From Cycas panzhihuaensis (taxonomy: Eukaryota; Cycadophyta), in assembly GCA_023213395.1 (NCBI GenBank), contig CM041465.1, positions 17,422,001 through 17,486,000 on the forward strand: a stretch of DNA of 64,000 bases. Reading direction: 5' to 3'. Positions 32,431-43,689 of the stretch are shown in pieces. Both the position numbers and the translations under genes were made by a program. Within the stretch, counting starts at the first letter, position 1, and each line of letters starts with the position of its first letter. The notes beneath the pieces are model-generated. The model did no database searches, was not told where the DNA came from, and worked only from the letters and a program-made list of their open reading frames with translations.

Positions 32431-33350
32431 ATCCATTCCCATTCAATATTCTTTTTCAGCAATTCTTCTAGGAGTCCTGATATGTATGCATATCCCCTGA
32501 TGAATTTTCTGTAATCGCCTGTCAATCCCAAGAAACCTTTTAGTTGTCTCCTCGTAAGTGGCATAGGGAAATATAAAATCACAGATACCTTGGCTGGCCT
32601 TGTCAGCAATCCTTCTTTGCTGACGAAGTACCCCAATAGATTTCTAAAGGGTACCAGGAAGGTATATTTTTCTGGGTTTAAACACAACTTATTTTCTTTG
32701 CATGTTTGTAACATTTCCCTCAAGTTCTCCATGTGATCTTTCATTAATCTGTATAGTGTTTAATCATCTAAGAATATAGCCACCTTTTCCCTAATAAATT
32801 TCTAAAATATGTTGATCATGATTCTCTGGAATGTAGCCAGTGCATTCGTAAGACCGAATGACATCACTTTATAAGCATAAGTTCCCCATTCTATTATGAA
32901 TGTGGTCTTCGCTTGATCTTCTGGGGTAATCTGCATTTGATTATACCCACTAAATCCGTTAGTGAATGAGTATATTTCATTTCCTCCTACTACTTCTAGA
33001 ATGTCTTCTGTAAATAGTAATGGAAAGGGATCCTTCTCTGTTACCTTATTTAATTATCTGTAATCCACACAGACACATATTTTCACATTCTTTTTGGGAA
33101 CTACCACTATAGGGCTCACCCAGTCACTATAGTCAATCTCATAGATGTATCTTGCTTTTAGCATTTTATCTAATTCTGCTTTCACCTTTTCCTTGTATTT
33201 GGGATTCATTCGGTATGGCCTCTGCTTCACTGGTTTTGCATCTTCTACCAAATCAATATGATGTATTCCTAATTTTGAGGGAATGCCTTTTAGGTCCTTA
33301 TATGACCATGTGAATACATCGCGAAATTCCTCAAACAACTGTTGAGATTT
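32415..33350 (-). pseudogene. Athila-like reverse transcriptase
   Basis: The fingers read KQRPYRMNPKYKEKV and SDWVSPIVVVPKKN (33230-33080). The palm reads NGFSGYNQMQITPED, YKVMSFGL and FLDD (32775-32764), immediately followed by a stop where Gln or Arg would be read. The thumb is at 32744-32415 (LCLNPEKYTFLV, KGFLGLTGDYRKF). An acidic stretch (33600-33400) joins it to the gag-like module upstream. Confidence 0.82.
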
Positions 33351-33619
33351 CGCTACTGTGTGGTTATCCCAATAATTTCTGATTCGTATCAGTTTAGGAT
33401 CATCTTTGCTGCTGACATTAATCTCAATAGTTTTTAACTTGGTTACTTCAACATCTTCCTTATTTCCAATTTTGTGTCCTGGGGTATCATCTATTTTCCT
33501 TTCTCCAACATTAATTTCTGTAAATTCTACAGGATAATCCATAATTTCTTCTTCCTCGTCATGTACTGATTTTTCTTCCTTATTATTTATAATTCCTTGC
33601 TCTAAATTTATGCTCATTC

Positions 33620-34070
33620 TTCTAATATTCTTCAAGATTTTATCTATATTTTTATTTTTAGAAGTATGCATAAAGGTTTTTACAAAGGATTCCTTCAAGT
33701 TCCCCCATGTCACATCCAAACTTTGTTCCTTTCTTAGGAACCAATCCTTTGCTACTCGTCCCAGGGTGTGGTAGAAGTAGTTGGGCTAGATCTTTTTGGG
33801 TATACTTAGGGATATCCATTTCTGTTTATACTTTTGTATATGTTCACTAGGGTTTTGACCTACATGGAATAACGGGATGTCCCAATGTTTTGGATGGTCA
33901 AATCGAATTCGAAACGTTGTTTACAACTCCTTCCAATTTTTGAGAATGATTTGGTGGGCTAGGTACCAATACCAAGCCATTCCCCATAAGGTAAATACTA
34001 GGTCTTATTGCCATTGGTTTTTATCCCAATTCCTATGTTCCATCTAGTATTCAATACAATGGGTGAGATG
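33620..34070 (-). pseudogene. Second and third gag-like modules between protease and RT
   Basis: One - strand frame, shared with the RT leader, reads DLVFTLWGMAWYWYLAHQ, NWKEL, TTFRIRFDHPKHWDI, then FHVGQNPSEHIQKYKQKW, then NYFYHTLGRVAKDWFLRKE, DVTWGNLKESFVKTF. The pattern (T)L-G-A-WY/F..L..W.EL...F..(R)F is that of retrotransposon gag and occurs twice. The true gag lies at 35789-37036 with its own copy (TCTLRGVPLAWYKEV). Three in-frame stops here are CAA/CAG-to-TAA/TAG type. I know of no standard gypsy layout with gag modules here. Confidence 0.5.
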
Positions 34071-34838
34071 GGTAGTCCCATATAACTGTTCTCTATAGAA
34101 AGGCTTAACGTGATTCCCAATATAAGTTTCATAATTTGTTTCTTTTGGGATAGCTATTCTACTATCTAGACCAGAGTCTCTAGAAGTATTTACTAGCGAT
34201 TCTCCTTCCATTTCCCTAGGTTTGGTACCACTCATTGGAAGGGACTGGTTACTGGGTGGGTATACTTCTAAGGAAGAGGAGGAAGGAATGTTACTTCCTT
34301 CCCTGAGTTGTAATAGCGGGGGGGATAGGGCATCTACCTCAGGACCCATGCCTGAGGTCGAAGGGAGGTCAGGGTTACTATTAGCTATTATAAAACTATG
34401 AAAAATACTAGGTATACTATGGGGTTTTTGGTCTAGTTTGGTATTATCCATTGAACTATCATTAGTCATTATATATTCAAAAGAATCTAAATTATCATTA
34501 ATGTTCTCAGTTACACATTTAGACAACAAATTACATCTATAAGAGGAAGAATTTACTTCATAGGCATCTTGTAACTAATAGTCCACAGATCTCATTCCAT
34601 TTTCGTCATCTGAGGAGTTGTACATTTCTCTAAAATATGTCGGTTCTTCTTCCTGGTGATCAATCGATTTGATGTGTTCCTTAGTAGTATGATAAAGATT
34701 TTCTTCGTCGAGGGAAGAGGCTGTTGTTTCACTTACGACCGTCGTACTAGATCCCTTGTCTAGTATCATCTCAATGGAGCTTCTTCCCAACATTGGTAAT
34801 ACCACTTTATTCCCATTATCCGATAAAGTGAAGGTCAC
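34044..34838 (-). pseudogene. Athila-like protease-RT linker (disordered)
   Basis: Ser/Pro/Asp-rich open stretches (34838-34575 and 34529-34044) with few breaks. They have low complexity (LPSTSGMGPEVD, SSSSLEVYPPSNQS) and no recognisable fold. They connect the protease to the gag-like modules in what was probably one polyprotein. Confidence 0.5.
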
Positions 34839-35350
34839 ATTCTTCTGGTTTTGGAGGCATTAGGTCTTGTACAGCCAAGGCCTCCCCAATAATGCTGGAT
34901 AAGGTGTTGCCCCTTTTTCTATTTCTATAATCGTAAAGTCAATCTTTACTATAATTCCTGTCACATCCACTTTGATGCCAACTAATCTTCCCATAGGTCT
35001 CACTAATAATTCATTGGCCAACTTCAACGAATAGGTTGCTGCTTCTAATTTTGGGCTTCCTAATTTTTACCATGTCGAAGTAGGTAATACGTTGATGGCT
35101 GCGCCTTCATCAACAATCACTTTTGGGAATGTTTCTCCCAATACCACCATGTCACCATAGGATCCATGTCAAATGATGGCATCAATTTCTTTAAGCTTTT
35201 CGTAATTCTGCATTGTAATATCCCTTATTTAATCCAATCAATTATTTGGCATAGGGGAATAGTTAATTGTAGTTGTTTTACCAAGTTCTCTATTAGCAAC
35301 AACATTCTTGGAATGTCCTCAGCTAGTAATCCTTTGAATAATTCTTCTAT
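34839..35350 (-). pseudogene. Athila-like aspartic protease
   Basis: The - strand reads VIVDEGAAINVLP (about 35118-35083), where D-E-G stands for the D-S/T-G triad, a variant common in plant gypsy proteases. IIVKIDFTIIEIEKGATPY and LLGRPWL (about 34890-34870) follow as the domain's end. A stop lies in the middle. Confidence 0.75.
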
Positions 35351-37036
35351 CTATACCATTTGAGGCTGTACCTTTGGTTCTTCTGATACGTTTTCTTTCT
35401 CTTTTTGCTTGTTTTTTTGTACATATACATATTTGGTTTCTGGCTTCCCCATTGGTAATACATTTTCTTCTTGAACTAAGCCCTCCAACACTTGTTTCGC
35501 TTGTTTAAACTGATTTATTTCTATCTGCGAATTCAGATATCCTCCATTTTCTTTCTCCTTTTGTTTGTTTTGGAGTTTCACATTTTTTCTCTCTGGTATA
35601 ATCGTCATTAGGTTAGTGGCTTTAGCTTTCCCCTTACAATCCTCTATCTTATGTTCACTTGGTCCGTAGTTATTACATACAAATAGTTTTTATTCATATT
35701 CTTGTTTGGTTGGGCAGTCAAATTTCTAGTTCCCAAATTGTAAACAGATGAGGCATCTCCCCATTGGTTGTTTCTTCCTCAAGGGCTCTTATGTACCCCT
35801 CATTGTATAAATGTTTCGAGGTGGGTTGCCTCCCCTTTCCCTACCTTGTCCTATGTATGCTTTTCCTCTTGGGTTGTAGAAATAGTCTTTTGTCATATGT
35901 GTATCTACATAGCATATGTGGCACCATTTATCCTTTTGGTGCAATGCACTATTCTTAGGGTTAAGTTCACATTCTTTAGTCATATGTGAATTCTCCTCAT
36001 AGATATGGCATCATTTTGTCACTCTACCTTCATGGTCCTTTTTCTTTGTCGTTTCTTCTTCTTTGTTGTTTCTTATTTTCAATCTCGCCACTTCCTTTCT
36101 TAGGGCTTCTAGTTCTGATTCCTCTTCTGCTACTCCCACCTGGCAGAAGGGTCAATTATACTAATGTTGTTTAAGTTCCCTGATTTCTTCTTGTAATCTC
36201 AATAAGAGGGAATCGTGTCCTCCTACTTGTGCATCCATCTCCATCTCAAAGTCCAGTGCTAACTCTTGAGCATTTTTGAATGACTTTAATGGATGGGTAT
36301 GCATCATGGCTCTCAGTTTCTCATTCAATCCCCTAACAAAATAATTCTTCATATTATGGTCAGTGACTATTTCATTAATTATACTAGCCGCAATAATTTT
36401 CATTCTACTGATATAAGTTAACACTGACTTTCCTAGCCTTTATTTAATTTCCCTCAGGGCAATTTCCATAGCTTCATTGCTTCAAAATTTCTGGAATCTT
36501 TCTTCAAATGATTTCTTTATTCTTGCCCGCAAATCATTCTTATTTACTTCTTTGTACCATGCCAATGGTACTCCCCTTAGTGTACATGTGAATCTGGCTT
36601 TTATCTCATCCTTGTCTGTAATCTTCTTTACATCAATTAGATTCTGAAAGAGGTATACGTATTCAGTTGCATCTGAAGTATCGTTGAAAATCAAGTTGCC
36701 AAAATCTTTATAATCATCCATCTTGGGAGATTGTAATGGTGTCCCACCTGGTGGTGATTCTTCATTTTTCTCCTCCTTTGGGGATGTACTTGGAGTGCCT
36801 ACTGCAGTATTATCCTTCCCAAATAATGGATTCTTAAATGGGGTTTTAATATGTATAGGTTGTACTACACCTGGTACTTGTATTGCTAATGGTGTCATTG
36901 TTATATATGATTGATCATATCCCTTTTCTGATGAATCCTTAAAAAGTTGTCTTATGAGCTTATTTTCCCAATATGCCAAGGGACCTTCCTCCACCTTCTT
37001 CTCGCTATCACTTAGGTCCTTCGGATTGTCCTCCAT
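35351..37036 (-). pseudogene. Athila-like gag with zinc knuckle remnant
   Basis: 37036-36482 encodes an acidic N-terminus and the capsid start (DATEYVYLFQNLIDVKK, FTCTLRGVPLAWYKEV, ARIKKSFEERFQKF). A frame break follows at 36481-36425. 36424-36161 encodes MKNYFVRGLNEKLRAMM and a coiled coil (LLLRLQEEIRELKQ). Near 35930-35890 a CHICYVDTHMTKDY motif is a zinc knuckle whose last Cys is Tyr. A Lys/Glu-rich tail (35608-35351) leads into the protease. Confidence 0.8.
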
Positions 37037-37503
37037 AGGTATACTTCCCTATTTTGTTACTGTGTCTTTATATTCTTCATCCACCTTTGGTTTTTCTTCA
37101 TATTCTGGGTTAAATAGGTCATCTTTGATTGGGGCTGGTGTTAATGCCATACGTTCGCCATTAGTTCCCTCTTCTTGTTCTTGAGGTGTCTGGGCTCCAC
37201 TTGCCTTAGATTCTTCAATGGACTATCACTTAGTCTCGTTGTTCTACGAACTTAATCTCCTTGCCCTTCTTAGTTTCAATTCCCTTGACCATCATAATGC
37301 ACTTTGTCTGCTTGTTTCTTTCCCTTTAGGTGAAGTATCCTTTTGTGGCTCTTCCACCTTTGAAGGCCTCTTAGGTGGAATTGGAAGGTCCCTTGGCTAC
37401 CAGAGGCTTAGTTACAGCCTGCCATCATGATGAAAGTTAGGGTCCTCTGTCCTTTACACATTCCTCTTTTCAAGACTCCTGGGCCCTGTCCCTCCTCAAT
37501 GGA
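37037..37503 (-). other. Athila-like element leader
   Basis: The DNA between PBS and gag has a partly open - strand N-terminal extension (ALTPAPIKDDLFNPEYEE). The exact start codon cannot be fixed. Confidence 0.4.
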
Positions 37504-37521
37504 CGTAGGCAATGGAACCAA
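37504..37521 (-). other. Athila-like element primer binding site
   Basis: On the - strand TTGGTTCCATTGCCTACG follows the LTR at once. It fits the TTGGCGCCGTTGCCGGGG site of Athila-type elements (tRNA-Asp type) with changes mainly at CpG positions. Confidence 0.55.
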
Positions 37522-38353
37522 TGTTGACTTAGATTTCCCATTGCCCTTATGGGAAGGTATACTTATCAAGGTTACATAGGTTATAGTCTAGTTTAGGACA
37601 CAATCAACATCATCATCCACATATGTTCTATAGATTTATTAATGTTTCCACATGATTATATCACAACGGCACACAGCAGTATAGAAATCATCACATATTC
37701 CACATTCAACATAGAGAATACATAATTTCCACGTAACTTCTTATTTCATTAAGCAATAGTTCTTTTACATAAGGTGCTAGAATTCATTCCCTATGTATTC
37801 CAGCCTTACACACTAACTTTATCACATGTGTACCCAGGAGGTACCCATCAAAATACATGGCTTTAGGCTACTTCCATGTGTACTGGTCTCTGTACCAATA
37901 TGTAGTAGTATACTTGGTTCTCACCCTAACCGAATGGTCCTTGTGAAGCCTCATAAATATGCTCCTTGGTGTCTTTTCACTGAAGGGTTATGACTGTCTG
38001 TCATAACCGTACATTTTCCATCAAGCATACCTCTTCCTAACCATTGGTTAGATTCCTTAATTGTTTGCTTTAAATCATATGTACGTCCATACATATGTTT
38101 GACGTCACCCCAAGCTCCCTTCTGTCCAGTCTTCTCATGCATACCAATCATGTTTGCTTGTGTTCTGCCAGAAGATACGTATCTATGTTGCGTACCTTTA
38201 CCAGGTACGCACCTATCATATGTAGCCAGAATGCTGAATTCTTCACTTTTTGTTGCATACGTACCTCCATATAGTCTGTACCTACATAGTCCAAGGATAT
38301 TCGGCTCCTCTCTGGTCTGCCCATAGCCCAACACATCACATTATGCTCCAACA
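37522..38353 (-). repeat. Athila-like element 5' LTR (832 bp)
   Basis: It is the partner of 21082-21914. It starts TGTTGGAGC and ends AAGTCAACA on the - strand. It is visibly more diverged from its partner than the two C1 LTRs are from each other, fitting an earlier insertion. Confidence 0.85.
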
Positions 38354-40687
38354 GTTTACACCTAATACTCTAGCCTATGATGACTTGGGACAAGTATCCC
38401 ATGGTACTTTATGACCCTCTAACATGCCTCTACATCATCTCTAAGCACTCTTGAGTCCTGTAGCCTACTTATTACCACTGTTTTGGTGTAATGTGATCCC
38501 TAATAACTCATTTATACCTAATCATCATCTTCATTTATTGCTTATCTCTTATTGGGGCCTTGTGGCCACCATTTTCTAACTTCTTATGGTCCCACCAACT
38601 CTTGAAAACCCCTTAAACACCTTGGAAATTCATTATTGTGCCCTCCCAGGGTTTAGGACCCCCCTTTTGGGAGCTTCCTAGGCTTCCCTTTTGCTTTTAC
38701 CTTGTTTTGAGTGCACCATTATAAATTCTGTGGTACCATGACAAACTCTATGGTATTGCGAAGTTTACCACGATGTAACTATTAACCCTTATTTTTTGGC
38801 CTGGCCATAGCCAATTTCACATTAAATGCAAAATTGACATGTGGCATTGAGCTATTTCCCACCCAAGGTGAGTCCTAATCGCCCGTTAGGTTAGGGTTGG
38901 GTTAGAAACCCAAATTTTGGCTCATTCTTCCTCTTCTTTTCTCTCCTCTCTTAGAAAATTTTTAAAACAAAAGCTCTCTCCTACTATTACCTATTCTTCA
39001 CTCTTACCTCCTCTTTCCTTAGGGTAAAACCTTATGTTATAGGTCTGCAGTAGTAGGTTTTGGATAGATCCTCCTCTCAAGCACTTTATCAAATCACTAA
39101 CATTAAGTTTTATTTATAGGTTATACTCTCTTCTTACATCATTGCAGGGATTTCTCACCTATTCTCTAAGGGAAACCCTTCTCCTAGCCACCACATAAGG
39201 TAAAACTATCTTGAACTAGTTTTAGCAAGTATTTTCAGACTTGCATATCATCTCTTTCCTTTAGCAAAAGAGGTTATCTATTTATTTAGTTTGCTTTATG
39301 AAACCATTTCACACATCTCTAATCCATAAGGTAAACTCTTCCTTTTCCTTGGCTTATTTCCTTGCACCTTAAGGTTTCTCCTTAGTCCCAATCAAGGAGG
39401 TTGAGAGGAAAAGGTACAAGAAAGAGAGAAAGGAGTTCTAGGCTAGGGTTTTGACCCTTTTGGCCATCTCCTCTAGGGTAGCCCCCTACTCTTTGCTCTT
39501 TTTCTCTCCCTATACCCCTCTTCTACACCCAAAAAACCTTGAGGTAGGGAATCCTATTAGTTGTAGCATTGGTAGCAGCTTGCAATGCCTGCAACTAGCC
39601 TATATGCCTTCATGAAATCTAATTTTTTGCAGTAGTCCCTTATGGTTTACAGAGTCTTATCTTCACTTTTGTAAATCTTACAAAAGTTGCATATTACAAT
39701 ATTTACAACTTTTACATCTTTTGCAACATTCTCCATACACAAAATTTGTTGTCTTTTCTACTGTTTGAAAACCTTGGCTTTTTTCTTGATCCATTGGTTT
39801 GAGTGCTTGGATATGTGGAGGCATCTCACTTGGAGGGTTAGTCATTATGAGGCTACCTTTCTTTCCTCCTTTTACCCCCTTTTTCCCATGATCATTGGAG
39901 CATTTTACATGCATTCTAAGTAAAGTTAACATTGCATATGTTGCTTATTTAAAAGTTATTTGCATAAGATCACTTTCTTTTTCTTTTGATAAGCATATAT
40001 ACATGTTTTCTCCGATGTATGCCTAGTGCCCTTAGGAAAGGGTAAGCAACTCATTATGTAGGTTTCACCTTTTTAGAGCAAGCAAAGGTCTTCGCAAAAG
40101 GTATGCACATCTCTTTCATTATCATTACATCATTTCAAACTTTCTTTGTGAGAAACTCTTTTACTTTAGGTTCTTTCCATATTTTGTCTTTGAGGAAGGT
40201 AAAGAAGCCCTGCCAGTATTCCTCTCACAACACCAACCATAATAAGCAGTGATAAGAAGATGAGAGTAGATCATGAGAAAAGAGAAAAAGGCATCTACAC
40301 CAACCATCCTAGTTCTAGGTACACGCTTTTTTACCCTATCTTCTTGCTCACTCCTCTCCCCTTTACTCCTAAGGAAAAGAAAAGAAAAAGGAAAGGTTGT
40401 TTATGTTTTGTTGCTTGTAGATTGTTTGGCCTACTCATGTAGGGAAAGGGATAGTTGATTTGCATATGTAGGTATTAATCCCACCAATTACATTCTTGTT
40501 TCCCCCTTCTTGCTTGACCCTTGTAATTATTAGTGTGAGCGCATAAAAGATTGTGAGTTCCTCTACCACAACCTTTTTTCTTCTCATGCATTACCATGTT
40601 AGTTCACACTAGTTCTTACATTCTCTGTATATAATTCTTTCTTTCTTGGTTCCTTTGACACTTATAAAAGTAAAGAGAGAGAGGTTA

Positions 40688-40731
<44 letters not shown>

Positions 40732-41350
40732 ATTATTCCTTCCTTTCCTTTTTAATTCAAATATAAACCAGAAATAGTAATAGCTCATAGTACTACCTGG
40801 TTCACTATAAAATGAAACAAAAGATACATTACCTAACCCCCTACACCTAGCCATCTATTTAGGGTATTGATACCTTAGGAGCATCCTCCTTAAGGTCCCC
40901 TCTTTTAGTAAGATTCCATCAGGTCTTAATTTTATTTGGAAGTTGGTCCTTTTCTACCCAACTTCCTCCTTACACCTTTGTTACTAGTTACTCATTTCTT
41001 ATTCCTAGGTATACCTTCTTCCATTAGGGTCTACCTCCTCCTTTTCCCTCTTCTTGGGAAAGGTGTCCCTCATCTTAATCCTCCTTCCTTGGCCATCTAG
41101 GATAGGAGGGTCCCTTTGAGTTTACTTAGCAAATCAAGGAAGCCCCTGTGTCCGTCTTGAATCTAAGAAGGTGCTCACCATAAGGGAAGGTTTGTGTGCC
41201 ATTTGCAGGTCCTTGAACCTATGTTTCAATGCACGAATGCCCTTTGTTAGTAATCCTTTTCCTTGCTTCCAAAGATCCTTTAGCCCCATGATTATTGATA
41301 CATAGGCTTAGTCTCCTTACATCTAGTGACCCCCTAGAGGTGTGCTTCCA
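38354..41350 (+). repeat. T1 LTR, right piece
   Basis: It continues the LTR cut at 21081 (the GTTTA duplication at 38354-38358 belongs to the insertion). It is homologous throughout to T2 LTR 3060-6020 but belongs to another subfamily. It carries the GGTACC motifs (38716-38770), a TTGGGTT..AAACCC palindrome remnant near 38895, and a long (GA)n tract (40693-40729). It ends TGCTTCCA at 41350. Without the insertion the LTR is about 3.2 kb. Confidence 0.8.
40693..40729 (+). repeat. (GA)n microsatellite in the T1 LTR
   Basis: About 18 GA units. The T2 LTRs have only short GAGAG runs at the matching place (5297-5340), and T4 has (CT)n at 60895-60912 in the opposite orientation, so one LTR site has expanded separately in each lineage. 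Confidence 0.85.
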
Positions 41351-41351
41351 C

Positions 41352-41369
41352 TAGCGACTATACTAAATA
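41352..41369 (+). other. Degraded primer binding site after the T1 LTR
   Basis: TAGCGACTATACTAAATA aligns with the T2 site TGGTGACCATACTGGGGA and with the T4 site on the - strand; most differences are G-to-A. It directly follows an LTR that also has a polypurine tract upstream. Confidence 0.6.
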
Positions 41370-41408
41370 AATGGAATAATACTTGCCTATAGCAGGTATT
41401 ATTCCATT
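41366..41408 (+). repeat. Long inverted repeat next to AATAAA
   Basis: The arms 41370-41386 (AATGGAATAATACTTGC) and 41392-41408 (GCAGGTATTATTCCATT) pair over 17 bp with one mismatch around a 5-base loop (CTATA). AATAAA at 41366-41371 overlaps the left arm. The next recognisable sequence (from about 41440) aligns with T2 LTR from about 4010, just after the AATAAA hairpin of that LTR. Confidence 0.6.
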
Positions 41409-41439
41409 CTTATTTCATTTTGTTCCTTTTAAGTTCCTT

Positions 41440-43504
41440 AAAAGTGATTGAAATACCCTGCATACTCCTTATATTCTCAGTTTTCCATTATGTACAAGAG
41501 GCATCCCCTCCATTTTTTCTAGTCTATCCTCCATACCTTCCTACTTTTCCTTGGTTTCTTCAAGGAGGCAATGAGGGAGAGGTCCTAAATGGGTGAGAGA
41601 AAGGAGCCAAGGTAGGTTCCACAACCCAACAAGGCCTTCTCCTTAAGGGAAATCCCCTTCTCCCCTTTTCCTCTTCCTCCTTCGTGGTTCCCTTAGGCTG
41701 CCAAAGAGCTTCTGGAAGAGAGGCCACTACTAGTAGCAGCGTATGTAGTCTATTGCTATGCTTGCTCCAACCTTGTGAGCCTTACAAGGGCAGAATTTCT
41801 AGCCTCTAATCATACTCCACCTTCCCTTTGGGTGTTGGATTAAGTTTAGGTTGCAGAAGTTATGTATCACAACTTTTTGTAATATCAGTAGCATTTACAA
41901 TCTTTTTATAACCTGTCATCCATACTTTTGGCTGCCACTATACTGTCTTAATCTATTGTTTAAGTGCTTGGACAATGCGAAGGTGTGTGACTTAGAGGGT
42001 TAGCCATTCTACGGCTAACCATCCATATTTATTTGTCTTGTCTTATTTGCATAGAGGAAGTTGGAAACTATTTCTTGAACAAAAGTCCATCTTAACTAGA
42101 GTACTTTGCTTGTATCATTTTATGAACTTTGGATACATATATATTTTATTCCCTAGCAGTCCCTTAGGAAAGGGAAATACTCTTTGACTGCAGGTTCTCA
42201 CCACGACACGTATGGAGGAGGAAAGGAGTACATCAACATGGGTACGTTCTTCTCCTTCCCTCCCTTATCGCTTTCTAATCTTCTTGCATAGTTCTTCCTT
42301 TCTTCCTCTTTTTCCCTTGTCCTTTTTAACTTGGGGAAGGTAAGGAAGCCTCAAACATTACCACACTATGCCACTCACATTTGGGGATAAGCAAGTACAT
42401 CATGAGAAAACATGTTCATATGACTGCATGATCTTCTAGATGCACCACTACTCTTCCATCACCGCTTCTTTTTTTTTCTCTTGTTTAAGCTATGCTTACT
42501 TGTATGCATAGATCATAAAGGGAAAAGAGAAAAGGAATAAACTTGCATTTATCATTTGCATATGTTTACTTTGTTTACTCATCTAAGAAAGTGCATGAAG
42601 TAGGAATAGCATTCACTCGCTTCCTTGCGTGATTGTACATACCTTCGTTTGTCCTTACACCCCATGCATGTACATTTACGAATGCTTGGCTAGCCTCTTC
42701 ATTTATGTTTCATTCATTAGAAAACGTAAAGAAGAGTGAGGTTCTTACATTAGAGAGTGAATAAGAGTATATTTAGTTTATAGTTTATGCTTCCCATTTA
42801 CAATAAACATAATAATTTATTCGTCACTTAACCACAATACATAAAAGTTTAGCCCCTTACACATAGAATGGTTAAAGCCCCCCATTTTTACTGTTGCCTC
42901 ATATCCCATAGTTTGCTTTGGGTATAGTGACCTAAGGAATATCTTCCCTTTAGGCCACTCCCCCTTAGGTTTTATCACACCTACCTTAGCTAGGCATCCC
43001 TAGCATACCCTCTAGGTTGGTCCCACTTGGGGGATGGTCATCTAACTACCCCATTATGAGTGTGCATCATCCTCTTGCTTGCTTGGGTACACCTCTCTCA
43101 CACCCCTTTTATTCCACGTGGGGAGTTGTTCCCTCGCTTGCCTTTATCTCCCTCCTTCAACCATCCAAGGGCAAGAGGACCTATCCCTTGAGGTTACTTA
43201 GGGAACTGAGGATATCCCTCACTCCTTCCACCTTTAAAACCAAAGTTAAGTTACCTAGAAGGAAGTTGTGCACCATTTGCAAGTGCTAAACCTGTGTTCC
43301 AACGCACGAACACCCTATGTGGGTGATCTCTTTCACTTGCAAGATTAACCCTAGATTCTAAAACTCTTCATTGATTGATGCAATTCTAACCAAGTATGGT
43401 TACCATTCCATAGGTGCGATTCGAAGACCCTTAAACCCCTATTAGAGTTATAGTATTAGACTAGGTGTCCTTCTCCTTAGTGACCCCCCAGAGGTATGCT
43501 TCCA
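41440..43504 (+). repeat. T3 LTR, 3' two thirds only
   Basis: It aligns with T2 LTR 4010-6020 (e.g. the GGTTTCTTCAAGGAGGCA block at 41556). The part corresponding to U3 and R is missing. It ends CTTCCA at 43504. Confidence 0.75.
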
Positions 43505-43505
43505 C

Positions 43506-43523
43506 TGGAAATCATACTGGGGA
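43506..43523 (+). other. T3 primer binding site
   Basis: TGGAAATCATACTGGGGA is the Tat-type site with a few changes, one base after the LTR end. Confidence 0.7.
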
Positions 43524-43689
43524 CCTACCACTAAGAGAATATTCTAATTTCCCTTGTGTTAGTGTTATCCTCCTCTTTTAGTTCATTCCTTCTACATTTT
43601 TGGGTAACCCACAACATCTTTTCTTTACTTTACATCCTTACCTCTTCTAAATCTTTGGGTGGAGCTTAAATGTAATGATTTTATTGTTC

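Larger units (their letters stand above)
21082..38353 (-). mobile_element. Athila-like Ty3/gypsy element, nested in the T1 LTR
   Basis: LTRs at 37522-38353 (5') and 21082-21914 (3') enclose, reading leftwards: PBS, gag, protease, a linker with further gag-like modules, RT, RNase H, integrase, an extra ORF, tandem repeats and a polypurine tract. The flanking duplication is GTTTG/GTTTA (one mismatch). Without the inserted chromovirus it is about 10.5 kb. The PBS type and an extra ORF in the env position suggest Athila or a sister lineage. Many in-frame stops are C-to-T type changes of CAA/CAG/CGA codons. Confidence 0.85.
326..41350 (+). mobile_element. T1: 5'-truncated Ty3/gypsy Tat-like element, split by two nested insertions
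   Basis: The element is made of three segments: 326-2891, 15466-21081 and 38354-41350. Order on the + strand: RT, RNase H, integrase, antisense plant-mobile-domain ORF, second (archaeal-type) RNase H, polypurine tract, LTR. The 5' LTR, gag and protease are absent; the left end falls in the protease-RT linker. A second RNase H and an antisense ORF between integrase and the 3' LTR are known traits of the Tat clade. Reading frames are full of stops and indels, so the copy is dead. It was the target for T2 (in integrase) and for the Athila-like element (in the LTR), so it is the oldest insertion in the left half. Confidence 0.85.

Noticed and set aside
40609-40854. Open frame with a Ser-Leu repeat on the - strand
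   Set aside because: It is a translation of the (GA)n microsatellite in an LTR.
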